Shown here: piece after piece, positions 8,209-17,532 of the stretch
How the letters are laid out: each line of letters begins with the position of its first letter
Numbering within the stretch: position 1 is the stretch's first letter
Origin: SIAQ01 sp964484265
GTDB lineage: Bacteria > Planctomycetota > Planctomycetia > Gemmatales > Gemmataceae
Reading direction: 5' to 3'
Assembly: GCA_964484265.1 (NCBI GenBank)
Contig: CAZAFH010000011.1
Span: 59,252-123,251, forward strand
DNA length: 64,000 bases
The notes under the pieces: model-generated
Told to the model about the DNA's origin: nothing
What the model saw: only the letters and a program-made list of their open reading frames with translations
Database searches by the model: none
Program-made: the position numbers and the translations under genes

Positions 8209-9048
8209 ATGGCCACGGCAAGGCCCAGCGTCCCTGGTCCTGTTGATTCGCTTGGCGCTGTCGCCGTCAACGCAGTGACGCTGCTTGGCGATTTCGGCCT
8301 CTTCGCGTTCCAGACGGTCGGCTGGATGCTCCGCCGCCGGCCTGCTCCAGGCACAATCCTTCCCAATTTCTACCTCGTCGGCGTCCGCTCGGTTCCCGTC
8401 GTTGCAATCACCGGCATGTTCATCGGCATGGTGATGGCCGTGCAGATGTTCAGCCAGTTCAACAAGATGGGGATGGCGACCCGACTCGGCTCGATGATCA
8501 ACATCACCGTCGTCCGCGAGCTTGGTCCCGTCCTTGCCGCCACAATGCTTGCTGGCCGCATCGGCAGCGCGATGGCGGCGGAGCTGGCGACGATGCGCGT
8601 CACCGAGCAGATCGACGCGCTCTCATGCCTCGGCGCGCACCCCTACCACTACCTCGTCGTGCCTCGCTTGCTGGCGTGCGGACTGCTGATCCCATTGCTC
8701 ACCGTGGTGGCCGACTTCATGGGCATCATGGGTGGAGCGTTCATTTGCACTCGGCTCTATGGTGTCGAGGCCCACTTCTACTGGGCGCATAGCGAGTATT
8801 ATGTTAGCATGTGGGATGTGGCGATGGGCATCGTGAAGGCGTTCTTTTTCGGTTGCTCCATCGCTCTCATCAGCTGCCATCGCGGGTTGAACGGACAACC
8901 CGGCGCCGAGGGCGTCGGCCGATCGGCGACCGAGGCGTTTGTCGCGTCGTTTGTCGTGATCCTCGTCCTCGACTTTTTCCTCGCGATCTTCCTTCTGACC
9001 GCGTACGACCGATTCGTGCTTCAGGGCATGGGACGCTCGTTCTTTTGA
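8209..9048 (+). CDS. mlaE: MlaE-family lipid ABC transporter permease
   Basis: The 279-residue membrane protein is the permease of an Mla/MCE-type system, which moves phospholipids or other hydrophobic molecules between inner and outer membranes. The family signature is clear: VRELGPVLAATMLAGRIGSA followed by MRVTEQIDALSCLGAHPYHY. Several hydrophobic helices follow and end in FVVILVLDFFLAIFLLTAYD. The gene is the first of a three-gene set with the ATPase (24 bases on) and the MCE-domain protein. This order is conserved in diderm bacteria and fits the outer membrane now accepted for planctomycetes. Confidence 0.94.
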   Translation: MATARPSVPGPVDSLGAVAVNAVTLLGDFGLFAFQTVGWMLRRRPAPGTILPNFYLVGVRSVPVVAITGMFIGMVMAVQMFSQFNKMGMATRLGSMINITVVRELGPVLAATMLAGRIGSAMAAELATMRVTEQIDALSCLGAHPYHYLVVPRLLACGLLIPLLTVVADFMGIMGGAFICTRLYGVEAHFYWAHSEYYVSMWDVAMGIVKAFFFGCSIALISCHRGLNGQPGAEGVGRSATEAFVASFVVILVLDFFLAIFLLTAYDRFVLQGMGRSFF

Positions 9049-9071
9049 CAAAGGGGCTGATTCGTATCACG

Positions 9072-9884
9072 ATGGACACGGCGACCAACCAACCGCTGAT
9101 TTCGTTCCAGAAGCTGACGATGGAATTCCACCAGCAACGTGTGCTGCAAGACATCTCTCTCGATATCGTCCGCGGCCAAACGGTCAGCATTATCGGCGAG
9201 AGTGGTTGCGGCAAGACGGTGCTGCTCAAGCTCATGATCGGGCTGTTGCGTCCGACCGTCGGACGTATTACCTTCGACGGGCACTGCCTCGCCGAGTTGC
9301 CCGATCGCGAGTTGACGAAACAACGCTTGCGGTTCGGCTTCTTGTTTCAAAACGCGGCACTGTTCGATAGCCTCACGGTGTATGACAACGTGGCCTTCGG
9401 CTTGCGAGAACAGCGGCGCTTGACCGAAGCGGAAATTGGCGCGATTGTCGCCCGGCGGTTGCAGGAAGTCGGTTTGCCCAAGAGCGCGGAGCCAAAAAAA
9501 CCGGCGGAGCTTTCGGGCGGCATGCGTAAGCGGGTCGGTCTCGCCCGCGCGCTGGCGCTGGATCCCGAAGTGATGCTCTATGACGAACCGACCACGGGAC
9601 TGGACCCGATCATGACCGATGTCATCAACGAGTTGATCCTGCAGGTGCGGCAGCGAAGCCCCGTGACCAGTATCGTCGTCACGCATGAGATGAAGACGGT
9701 TTACAAGGTCGCCGACCGCGTTGTGATGCTCTATCCGTTGACGCGGCTCAATCCTGGTGAATCCCAGGTGCTTTACGACGGGTCGGCGGAGGGATTGAAA
9801 ACGGCGCCCGACTCACGCGTGCAGCAGTTCGTCGAAGGACAGGCCCGCGAACGACTGCAAGAACTGACGGCCGCCGCGAAATAG
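9072..9884 (+). CDS. mlaF: MlaF-type ABC transporter ATPase
   Basis: This 270-residue ATPase energises the lipid transporter. Walker A is IIGESGCGKTVLLKL at about residues 38-53, the ABC signature is LSGGMRKRVGLARAL and Walker B is VMLYDEPTTGLDP, followed by the switch histidine in IVVTHEM. The GGMRKR form of the signature is typical of Mla ATPases. The ATG at 9072 is used; a TTG at 9045 that overlaps the mlaE stop codon, close to the AAAGGGG run, is an alternative coupled start. It lies between the permease and the MCE protein genes in one operon. Confidence 0.94.
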   Translation: MDTATNQPLISFQKLTMEFHQQRVLQDISLDIVRGQTVSIIGESGCGKTVLLKLMIGLLRPTVGRITFDGHCLAELPDRELTKQRLRFGFLFQNAALFDSLTVYDNVAFGLREQRRLTEAEIGAIVARRLQEVGLPKSAEPKKPAELSGGMRKRVGLARALALDPEVMLYDEPTTGLDPIMTDVINELILQVRQRSPVTSIVVTHEMKTVYKVADRVVMLYPLTRLNPGESQVLYDGSAEGLKTAPDSRVQQFVEGQARERLQELTAAAK

Positions 9885-9934
9885 CTCCAGGGATTTGCAC
9901 CGGTATTAACGGCTGAGGCCAATGAGATTCTGCC

Positions 9935-11311
9935 ATGAACGATCAGGCACTCCGCTTTCGATTCGGCATCTTCGTGCTTGCAAGCCTCATCTTGCTGGCG
10001 GTGTTGGTCATTTTATTCGGCGGCTTCCCCAACTATTTCAAAAAGACGACGAACTACACGATCCGCTTCGAGACGGCACAGGGCATCTCCCCGGGAACTC
10101 CCATTCGACGCTCGGGCGTGCGCATCGGCGAAGTCCGCGGCGTGAAGCTGAATCTCGAGACCGGCAAAGTCGATGTCTTTATTCGCGTGGACGAGAACTA
10201 CTACCTGCGCAAGGGCGACCGCCCTACCCTGCAGCAAAGCCTGATCGGCGGCGATGCGACGATCGCCTTCCTTCCCCCCGAGGACGCCGCCAAGGATGAT
10301 CCGACTCCCGTCGATCCTGAATCGGTCCTTCAAGGCGTGACGCCGCTCGATCCGAGTGCCCTCGTGCAAAAGACGTCGGACCTGGTGCAACCCGTGCAGG
10401 AAGCGCTTTCCGAGGTTCGCAAGGTCTTTCAACGCATCGACAAACTCGGCCCGGTCGTGGAAACCACGCTCAAGGATTTTCGCGAGCTTGGCAAGATGGC
10501 ACGCGACGTCGCGCCGGAGCTAAAAAGCACCAGCGCCGAGTTTCGCGCTCTCGCCAAGGTGACGCGTGAAACGGTCCCTGAGTTGCGCAAGACGAATGAT
10601 GAAATCCAGATCACCGCTCGCTATTGGGGCAAAGTCGGCGAGCGCGTCGATGTGCTCCTGCGCACCAACGAGGACAAGATCGTTCGTTCCATCGAACGCA
10701 TGGAGGAGACGCTTCGCCGTGTCAACGAGCTTTTCGGCGACGACAACCAGAAAGCGATTCGAGATATCTTGAAGAACGTGAAAACCGCGAGCGTGCAGCT
10801 TGATTCCATTTCCAAAGATGCCGGCGAGTTGGTGAGAGAAAGCCGCGTGACGGTGAAACAGGTGACGACATCGCTCAAGCGAGCCGATGAGGCCCTGGCC
10901 GATCTGCAAAAGGTACTGAAACCGGTCGGAGAGCGTGGGCCAGCCATCTTGAAGAATATCGAGGAAAGCAGCACCAGTCTGACCTTGACGCTCAAGGATG
11001 TGCGTGAGTTGCTTCAGGCGGTCGGCCGAAACGAAGGTACGGTGCAGAAGCTGCTGATGGATCCGTCGCTTTACAACAACCTCAACGACTCGGCTTACAT
11101 GGTCACGCGCATCCTGCCTCGCCTCGATCAGGTCTTGCGTGACGTCGAGATCTTTGCCGACAAACTCGCCCGGCACCCCGAATTGATCGGCATCGGCGGC
11201 GTCATCAGGCCAAGCAGCGGATTGAAGGAAAGCCCCACGAATCCGCAGCCGTTTCGCATTTTCCCGATGAGCCTGCGATCGTCGTCGTCGCACTATCGGT
11301 CGTATCCCTAG
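9935..11311 (+). CDS. mlaD: MCE/MlaD-domain lipid-binding protein
   Basis: The 458-residue protein has an N-terminal transmembrane anchor (residues about 9-29) followed by one MCE domain at about 35-115 (YTIRFETAQGISPGTPIRRS, then GVRIGEVRGVKL). The remaining 300 residues are a long, charged, mostly helical region likely to form coiled coil, ending in a Ser-rich tail. MCE proteins of this kind bind lipid and form tunnels or bridges in the periplasm. The long helical extension makes it larger than E. coli MlaD (about 180 residues) and closer to the extended MCE proteins of other diderms. It is the last gene of the mla set; a large inverted repeat follows. Confidence 0.92.
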   Translation: MNDQALRFRFGIFVLASLILLAVLVILFGGFPNYFKKTTNYTIRFETAQGISPGTPIRRSGVRIGEVRGVKLNLETGKVDVFIRVDENYYLRKGDRPTLQQSLIGGDATIAFLPPEDAAKDDPTPVDPESVLQGVTPLDPSALVQKTSDLVQPVQEALSEVRKVFQRIDKLGPVVETTLKDFRELGKMARDVAPELKSTSAEFRALAKVTRETVPELRKTNDEIQITARYWGKVGERVDVLLRTNEDKIVRSIERMEETLRRVNELFGDDNQKAIRDILKNVKTASVQLDSISKDAGELVRESRVTVKQVTTSLKRADEALADLQKVLKPVGERGPAILKNIEESSTSLTLTLKDVRELLQAVGRNEGTVQKLLMDPSLYNNLNDSAYMVTRILPRLDQVLRDVEIFADKLARHPELIGIGGVIRPSSGLKESPTNPQPFRIFPMSLRSSSSHYRSYP

Positions 11312-11320
11312 CCTGCTTTT

Positions 11321-11484
11321 CTCACCACGGAGAACACCGAGAACACAGAGCAATTCAAAGGAATTAACGAGAGACAACTAAGGACATTGAGCCTCATATC
11401 GAGAAAAAGACGGAGTGTTTTCCTCGATCCTCCCTACTTCCTTTGTATTCCTCTCTCTGTGCTCTCGGTGTTCTCTGTGGTGAG
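11321..11484. repeat. Large intergenic inverted repeat, accacggagaacaccgag type (copy A)
   Basis: A 30-base arm at 11321-11350 pairs with 11455-11484 with a few mismatches, enclosing about 104 bases that include 'gagaaaaagacggag'. It lies between the mlaD stop and the convergent thioredoxin-like gene. A diverged, oppositely oriented relative, including part of the internal sequence, lies at 13728-13800. Confidence 0.8.
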
Positions 11485-11562
11485 AAATCCGGGCTGGAAA
11501 CACGGAAGGTCGTAGCCGATCTGGCCACGACCTTCTTTACGGCAAACTCAAGGATTGCTCCG

Positions 11563-12687
11563 TTATTTCTTCTCGTCGATCATGCGTTCCAGCAGCCGTT
11601 CGAGCATCGGGCCGCGAGCCCGGAACGACACGACGCGGCCATCGCGATCCACGAGCACTGCGTGCGGAATCGCTCGCACGGAATATTTCGTGGCCCACTT
11701 CCGACTATCTTCGATATTGATGCTGTTCCAGGGAAGCTTGCGGACTTCCATGAACTTGCTTAGCTTGTCGGCGTCGCGATCCAGGCTCAGACCGATGATT
11801 TCGAAGCCCTTGCCATGATATTTTTTGTGGGCGTTGACCATGTTGGGGATCTCCGCCAGGCACGGTCCGCACCACGTGGCCCAGAAATCGACGAGAACGA
11901 CTTTGCCTTTGAGGTTCTTGAGGTCGAAATCCTTCCCCTCGGTGGTCTTGCCGGCGATTTCGATTTCTTTGCCGAGCTTGTCGAGGTTGTCTAACGCTCC
12001 ATTGAAGAACTTGGCGAACGAGGCGATCCGTTCGTTCTCGGCGCCGGCGAAGGTTTTGACGAAATCCTTATAGGTCTCGCGCGCCAGCTTCAGGTCCTCG
12101 ATTTCGAGTTCCATGCCGAGCTTGAAGGCCCTCATGCCGTCGGCCTGATTCAATTTCGCGCCGCGATCGTGCAGCCCCTTGGTCACGGTGAGCACGAGCT
12201 TCTTGCGATCCTCTGCCGAGAGTTTGGCAAACGTCTCGATCTGGTTGTCGATACGTGCTTCGGCGGCCTCGGCATCATTCGCGCGTACCATTTCCAGGAC
12301 GAAATTGCCCGTGGCGGCGGCCTTGAAGGTCGTCACGACAAGCTTGAACTCGCCCGCCTTGGCCGGGATGTAGATGATGCGCGAGTCGAGATTCTTGGCG
12401 GCCAGATCGACGTCGTCGTTAAAGGCGACTTCCTTGCCTGTGGAATCGACGAGTCGCAGGAACGTGTCGAAATCCTTGCTGGAGAGGTCGATGCGATAGG
12501 CGACGCCCGCCTCGAGCTTTACGGTGTAGATCTTGCAACGAGACGCCTTCAGTTTGGTGTCCTTGGCATCTGATTCGACGAGGGAATCGATCTTGCCGAA
12601 GAGGACTTTGTCCTTGCCGCCCGCTTGGGCGGAACCCGTCAAGCCGAGCGAGAGAGAGAGCAGTGCTGCCAATGCGAGCCGATGCAT
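11563..12687 (-). CDS. Secreted TlpA-like thioredoxin with N-terminal PPC-type domain
   Basis: This 374-residue protein has three parts. A signal peptide (MHRLALAALLSLSLGLTGSA) comes first. A beta-rich prepeptidase-C-like domain follows at about residues 45-135 (YTVKLEAGVAYRIDLSSKDF). A TlpA/ResA-type thioredoxin domain at about 240-374 has the active site WCGPC (Cys273, Cys276). A helical linker joins the last two. It probably reduces or exchanges disulfides outside the cytoplasm, with the PPC-like domain as a binding module. The cis-proline loop RAIPHAVLVDRDG is present. The gene lies 42 bases downstream of another PPC-domain protein gene in the same direction, so the two are likely one operon. 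Confidence 0.9.
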   Translation of the reverse strand: MHRLALAALLSLSLGLTGSAQAGGKDKVLFGKIDSLVESDAKDTKLKASRCKIYTVKLEAGVAYRIDLSSKDFDTFLRLVDSTGKEVAFNDDVDLAAKNLDSRIIYIPAKAGEFKLVVTTFKAAATGNFVLEMVRANDAEAAEARIDNQIETFAKLSAEDRKKLVLTVTKGLHDRGAKLNQADGMRAFKLGMELEIEDLKLARETYKDFVKTFAGAENERIASFAKFFNGALDNLDKLGKEIEIAGKTTEGKDFDLKNLKGKVVLVDFWATWCGPCLAEIPNMVNAHKKYHGKGFEIIGLSLDRDADKLSKFMEVRKLPWNSINIEDSRKWATKYSVRAIPHAVLVDRDGRVVSFRARGPMLERLLERMIDEKK

Positions 12688-12729
12688 GAAGTTACTCCAA
12701 GGGTGAATAGGTTGTGTTGCGATTCCAAA

Positions 12730-13581
12730 TCAAGGATTGCCGTACGACAGTTCGAATTTCCCGACGCGCCGTGCCGTCGCGGTAGTAGCGATGATTCGAT
12801 AGACACCCGCGACGTCCGGCGTGAACGTAATGCGTGCGTTCACGCCTTCGCCGCTGTCATCGTCCTGGGCGATGATGTTGCCGTTGGGATCCTCGAGCAC
12901 GAGGAACGCATCGAAATCGCCGCTTCGAAGATCGATGCGATAGGCGATGCCCTTCTGAAGATTCGCCGAGTACGCTTTGTAATGTTTGCCGAATACGATG
13001 CCATCTTGTTCGAAAAAACTGTCGGCAATTTTAACGGTTCGGTCCTTGGCATCGATTGGAACAGGCAGTGGGATCGATTTCGACGGATAGATGCTTGCGG
13101 TATTGAGCTCGGGCCGTTCGGCGACGCTGAGTGAAAACTTGCCGGACTTACCGTCGCGATTGGTAACGACGACAGTGAACTCGCCGGTTTGAGTGGGGCG
13201 GTAGAGCAACCGGGCGTCCATTCCCTTGGCCAGCGGCGCGTCGTCGTTGAAGGCGACTTGTTTGCCGGCTTTGTCTTCGAGCCGAGCGATGGCGTCGAAA
13301 TCCTTGCTTTTGAGATCGATCTGAAAAACGGTGTCTTGGGTCAGTGTCACGGTGTAGGTTTTTCGCGGCGATTTCTTGAGCGCGAGCTGCGTATCGCGCG
13401 GATCCTTGGCGTTGAGTTCATCGTCCTTGACGAGAATGGGAGCGACTTTTTTCGCCGGCGCGGCTTTCGGATCCTTGCCCTTGGCAGTCTTTTTCTTCTC
13501 GCTCGCCTGCAATTCCGCTGAGATGAACACGGCGAGTACAAGTGTGGTCAATATTCCAAGCGATGCACGAAAAGTTATCAT
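12730..13581 (-). CDS. Secreted protein with two PPC-type domains
   Basis: The 283-residue protein has a signal peptide, then a Lys/Ala-rich linker (residues about 28-50), then two related beta-rich domains. Repeat one carries YTVTLTQDTVFQIDLKSKDF and repeat two carries YSANLQKGIAYRIDLRSGDF. Both match the PPC-like domain in the neighbouring thioredoxin protein, so the two genes share a module that has duplicated. PPC domains are typically non-catalytic exported modules. It is likely the first gene of a two-gene operon with the thioredoxin-like gene. No enzymatic domain is visible. Confidence 0.85.
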   Translation of the reverse strand: MITFRASLGILTTLVLAVFISAELQASEKKKTAKGKDPKAAPAKKVAPILVKDDELNAKDPRDTQLALKKSPRKTYTVTLTQDTVFQIDLKSKDFDAIARLEDKAGKQVAFNDDAPLAKGMDARLLYRPTQTGEFTVVVTNRDGKSGKFSLSVAERPELNTASIYPSKSIPLPVPIDAKDRTVKIADSFFEQDGIVFGKHYKAYSANLQKGIAYRIDLRSGDFDAFLVLEDPNGNIIAQDDDSGEGVNARITFTPDVAGVYRIIATTATARRVGKFELSYGNP

Positions 13582-13911
13582 GGCAAACTGCTTCCGAAAA
13601 AAGCGAAACCCGACTGAAAGACGGTATGGAGCAGTTTATGCCGACCCATCACGAAAGCCCAACAAGAAACGGACCACGGGAGAATGATTTATCGACGATG
13701 ATGGGATGGTTTTCTAACCAGGATCTTTCACCACGGAGAGCACCGAGAGCACAGAGAGGAAGATCGATGAAAAATACTCCGTCTTTTTCTCGATCAGAAG
13801 TTCGACGTCGCCATCGTACGGCTGGCGCGTTCGCCACGTTGGCCGTGTTGATTCTGCGTATTTCCGCGTATTTATCCGTGTCGTCGGTGTTATCCGTGGT
13901 TTGATTTATTC
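13582..13911. repeat. Gene-free stretch with degenerate accacgga repeats (copy B)
   Basis: No convincing gene lies here. 'caccacggagagcaccgagagcacagag' starts near 13729 and is followed by 'atactccgtctttttctcgatc' near 13774-13797. Together they are an inverted, diverged relative of the element at 11321-11484. Near 13855-13905 a second half-arm, 'ttatccgtgtcgtcggtgttatccgtggt', belongs to the related accacggataacacc type. Confidence 0.7.
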
Positions 13912-16032
13912 TCAACCGGCCTCGGAGATAAAAACCACCATCGAGTGCGGCGCGACATGGATCGTCGTTTCCGCGAAAAAGACGGGGCCTTCATCGAGAC
14001 CGACGATATCCAGGGGCGACAGAAGCGACGTGTCGATGACACGCCGCCAGCGCTGACCGTTCGGCGAACGCGGAACGCGAAACGGGATCGGCTCGATCCA
14101 GGCATTGCAGGCAACATAGAAATCGCGGTCCGGTTCGCGGTCGGTTCGCGTGCCATCCAGGCAAAAGGCGAGCGTTCGGCTGCCGGCGGAAAAATCGGGA
14201 GCGTGGGGTTCGACGCCATGCCAAATCACGTCAGGCCGCTGCAATCCCTCCGGACCGGTTCCGCGCAGAAACGTGCGCCGGCGAAGAGCGGGGTGGCGTT
14301 TCCGCATTGCGATCAGCATTTGCGTGAAGCGGAAAAAATCGGCATGGGTGTCTCGCAGCCGCCAATCGATCCAACTGAGTTCGTTGTCCTGGCACCAGGC
14401 GTTGTTGTTGCCTTTTTGCGTCCGAAGGAACTCATCACCGCCGAGCAGCATCGGCACGCCCTGCGAGATCATCAAGGTTGTGAGCAGATTTCTCGCCTGC
14501 CGGCGCCGCAGCCTGAGGATTTCCGGATCGTACGTCACGCCCTCGGTGCCGCAGTTCCACGAGTAGTTTTCGTCCATGCCGTCGCGATTGCGTTCGCCGT
14601 TCGCTTCGTTGTGCTTGTGATTGTGGGAAACGAGATCCCAGAGCGTGAAGCCATCGTGGCACGTGATGAAGTTGAGCGAATGGCTCGGCAGCCGTCCCGA
14701 GTGCTCGTAGAGATCGGAACTGCCGCAGATTCGCGTCGCCAGCGCGCCGCACATTCCCGGTTCGCCGCGCCAGAATCGCCGTACGTCATCGCGGTAGCGG
14801 CCATTCCATTCCGACCAGCGTGCGCCGAATGTCGGGAAGCTGCCGACCTGATACAGCCCGGCGGCGTCCCACGGCTCGGCGATCAGCTTTGTCTCACGCA
14901 AAAGGCCATCCTCGGAAATCATCTCGACGATCGGCGGATCGATAATGACGTTGCCCTTCCGGTCGCGCCCGAAGACGGAAGCGAGGTCGAAGCGCAGTCC
15001 ATCCACGTGCATCTCCCCCACCCAGAAGCGCAGGCAGGTGATGATCATCTCACGCACGAGAGGATGGTTGCAGTTGACCGTATTGCCACAGCCGGAGAGG
15101 TTGAGATAGTTGCCGTTGGGACCGAGCAAGTAGTAGAGTTCGTTATCGAGACCACGGAAAGAATAGGTACGGCCGCGATCGTCGCCTTCGCCGGTGTGGT
15201 TGAAGACGACGTCGAGAATGACTTCGATGCCAGCCAGGTGGAACGCGCGAACCATGTCGCGGAATTCAGAGACCTGCCCGTGTTGCGATCCTGAATCCGC
15301 GTAGGCGGCCTTCGGCGCGGCAAAGGCGATGCTGTTGTAGCCCCAGAAATTCTTCAGCGGTTTGTCTGTCAGCGGGTTTACGAAGACGCAGTCGTCCTCG
15401 TCGAATTCAAACACGGGCAGCAATTCCACCGCCGTCACGCCGAGCTGATGCAGGTAGGGGATTTTTTCGATCAATCCCGCAAACGTGCCGGGCTTGGACA
15501 CCATCGCTGTTGGGCTGGCGGTAAACCCGCGCACGTGAATTTCGTAGAGGATCGAATCTTCAATCGGGGTGACCAGCGGTTCGTCTTCGCCCCAATCGTA
15601 GCTTCGGCGATAGTAGAGACTGCGGCGATGCGTGCCGCGCGATCGGTCGCTGCCGTTGAAATAATGCCCGTTGCAACCCCAGCGAGCACCGTCCGCCACC
15701 GCAGTACAGCTAGGATCGAGAAGCACGAGGTTCGGATCGAAGCGATGCCCACCGTCGTCCGGACCATTGACGCGCCAGCCGTACCGGAACACCTTCGGCA
15801 AGTCGGCAACGTAAATGTGCCAAATATCGCCGGTGCGATTCTTTCTATAGTCAAGCGGGATGTCTGCGATGATTTCGTCGCGATCGATTTCTTGCACGAC
15901 TAGATTGACCTTCGTGCCATGCCGACACATCAGCACGAAATTGACGCCGTCGGCCAGCGGCGTCGCCCCCATCGGCGCGGACCGCCCTCGCCCGGTGCGA
16001 AAGCTGGTTTTGTGTGGAGAGGCGGTACTCAT
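13912..16032 (-). CDS. glgX: Glycogen debranching enzyme GlgX (isoamylase type, GH13)
   Basis: The 706-residue enzyme hydrolyses alpha-1,6 branch points of glycogen or maltodextrins. It has an N-terminal beta-sandwich (CBM48-like) and a GH13 barrel. The likely catalytic nucleophile is Asp349 (GLRFDLASVF), the acid/base is Glu386 (LIAEPWDAAG) and the transition-state stabiliser is Asp460 (FITCHDGF). VILDVVFNHTGEGDDRGRT is another GH13 conserved region. The ATG at 16032 is used; an in-frame TTG at 16071 has no better ribosome-binding site. There is no signal peptide, so it acts on cytoplasmic glycogen. It stands alone, with no other glycogen genes in the window. Confidence 0.95.
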   Translation of the reverse strand: MSTASPHKTSFRTGRGRSAPMGATPLADGVNFVLMCRHGTKVNLVVQEIDRDEIIADIPLDYRKNRTGDIWHIYVADLPKVFRYGWRVNGPDDGGHRFDPNLVLLDPSCTAVADGARWGCNGHYFNGSDRSRGTHRRSLYYRRSYDWGEDEPLVTPIEDSILYEIHVRGFTASPTAMVSKPGTFAGLIEKIPYLHQLGVTAVELLPVFEFDEDDCVFVNPLTDKPLKNFWGYNSIAFAAPKAAYADSGSQHGQVSEFRDMVRAFHLAGIEVILDVVFNHTGEGDDRGRTYSFRGLDNELYYLLGPNGNYLNLSGCGNTVNCNHPLVREMIITCLRFWVGEMHVDGLRFDLASVFGRDRKGNVIIDPPIVEMISEDGLLRETKLIAEPWDAAGLYQVGSFPTFGARWSEWNGRYRDDVRRFWRGEPGMCGALATRICGSSDLYEHSGRLPSHSLNFITCHDGFTLWDLVSHNHKHNEANGERNRDGMDENYSWNCGTEGVTYDPEILRLRRRQARNLLTTLMISQGVPMLLGGDEFLRTQKGNNNAWCQDNELSWIDWRLRDTHADFFRFTQMLIAMRKRHPALRRRTFLRGTGPEGLQRPDVIWHGVEPHAPDFSAGSRTLAFCLDGTRTDREPDRDFYVACNAWIEPIPFRVPRSPNGQRWRRVIDTSLLSPLDIVGLDEGPVFFAETTIHVAPHSMVVFISEAG

Positions 16033-16268
16033 GGTGGGATATACACTCACGTTCCCGAGTGTGCGAGGCAAGGCTAGGTGTAGGTATTATACAATACACG
16101 CGGCTTGAAATCTCTCGATCGGATCTAATCAGCCAGGAATAGAGCAGCGACGAAAGAATTCAACCTGTTTGGACACATTGTGAGCCCTTTTCGCATGCTA
16201 AAATGGTACAGAGGCCGAAAGAGCACTCTCCCAGGCCTCAATCAAACCATTTGGAAGGAGAAGGTCCC

Positions 16269-16742
16269 ATGAAACGTAAATCAAAACGAGTTCGTGTGAT
16301 GCGTCTGTGGGATTGGAAAGAAGCCAAGGGCGCTATTCCTTATCTTCGCTCCATCCTTGCTTCTTTGCGCGAGCACTGGCTGGATGCCAGGTCCGCACAG
16401 ATAACACTAGATAGGCACATCAGCGACTCCTCGCCGCGAAGCACGCAAAAGCTGTTGCGCGAAAAGGCGTGTCAGGATGAACTGTCTCGGTCCCAGGACA
16501 AATTCGATACGGCACTCGAGGAACTTGCCCAGATCGATGCCTATCTGCTCGACCCGGTCAACGGCGTGGCGTTGATGCCATTCCGCATGAAAGATGATCT
16601 CGCATGGTACTACATCGACCTGTTCGAACCCGAGGTCTTCGCGGGCTGGCGATTCCACGATGATCCGCTCGATGTCTGCCGTCCGATCGAGCTAGTGCAG
16701 GATTTGTCGTCCGAAAAGGTGCTCGAAAAGTCCGCGATGTGA
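16269..16742 (+). CDS. DUF2203-like conserved hypothetical protein
   Basis: The 157-residue soluble protein opens with basic residues (MKRKSKRVRVMRLWDWKEAK), then helical regions. It ends in a segment (WYYIDLFEPEVFAGWRFHDD) whose pattern resembles the 'CWRLGEPEI.FWH' end of DUF2203 proteins. That relation is tentative and made from memory. The ATG at 16269 has a strong AAGGAGAAGG upstream; longer starts are ignored. The gene lies before an anti-sigma antagonist and anti-sigma kinase pair but has its own leader and is separated by about 210 bases, so a functional link is not shown. Confidence 0.6.
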   Translation: MKRKSKRVRVMRLWDWKEAKGAIPYLRSILASLREHWLDARSAQITLDRHISDSSPRSTQKLLREKACQDELSRSQDKFDTALEELAQIDAYLLDPVNGVALMPFRMKDDLAWYYIDLFEPEVFAGWRFHDDPLDVCRPIELVQDLSSEKVLEKSAM

Positions 16743-16861
16743 GCGAATCCCGCGGCGCTGGCGTTGGAACCCGCGCTCCACGCCAGCGCTTCGGGTAGGT
16801 TCCATGATTCACTGTTCTGCCGAAAATTCATCATTTTTCGCGATCTCGCCGATGAATTAGC

Positions 16862-16889
16862 TTGACATCCTTATCCGCTGGCTTAACAT
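16862..16889 (+). promoter_or_regulatory. Predicted sigma-70-like promoter of the STAS gene
   Basis: TTGACA (16862-16867) and TAACAT (16884-16889) are separated by 16 bases and lie about 67 bases before the STAS start codon. The -35 box is a perfect consensus and the -10 matches four of six positions. Confidence 0.5.
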
Positions 16890-16955
16890 GGCAAGGGAGT
16901 GCCTATCTCCTGCCCGAGTTACCATTGGGGAGACAGGCCTTTGGGAGTTAAAGGT

Positions 16956-17318
16956 ATGTCCACACAACCTCGTCGGCGACGTCTCGAAGTTGAGGATCAT
17001 GGTGAAGTCACTGTCGTGAATTTCATCGACCGCAAAATTCTTGATGAGCAAAACATCGCAAAGATCGGCGAAGACCTCTTCAGTCTCATCGATGAACTTG
17101 GCCGCAAGAAGGTGTTGCTGAACTTCAGCAACGTCGAGTACCTTTCCAGCGCCGCACTCGGAAAGTTCATTACGCTGAACAAGAAAGTTCAGCAAGCAGG
17201 CGGCAAACTGGTGATGTGCAATATCAACCCTGACATCATCGAAGTTTTTGAAATCACCCGGCTCGATCGGCTATTCAACATCCAGCGCGACGAGCAGACC
17301 GCACTGCAATCATTCTAG
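16956..17318 (+). CDS. STAS-domain anti-sigma factor antagonist (SpoIIAA/RsbV-like)
   Basis: The 120-residue protein is a single STAS domain with the conserved segment VEYLSSAALGKFITL, in which one of the two serines is the expected phosphorylation site. It should bind the partner anti-sigma kinase when unphosphorylated and thereby free a sigma factor or another target. A GGGAG lies before the ATG at 16956. The next gene, 214 bases downstream, encodes an RsbW-like kinase, so the two form a partner-switching pair. No sigma factor or PP2C phosphatase gene is beside them. Confidence 0.9.
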   Translation: MSTQPRRRRLEVEDHGEVTVVNFIDRKILDEQNIAKIGEDLFSLIDELGRKKVLLNFSNVEYLSSAALGKFITLNKKVQQAGGKLVMCNINPDIIEVFEITRLDRLFNIQRDEQTALQSF

Positions 17319-17532
17319 GATAGCATGCTAGTGATCGAAATTGCTCTATCCAAAATCCAAGAACGATGTTAAAATACCTTCACAAGTATTAATTCGACCG
17401 GCAATCCGCCCAACCGAAGCCCAAAACTCATTTCATTTGTTCAGGCTTCAAGATTCGTTGGGTGAAATCGGACAGCGCAATACTCTCTCCAGCAAAATTG
17501 CTGGCGCTGTTCGGTGGTTGTTGAGGCACATC

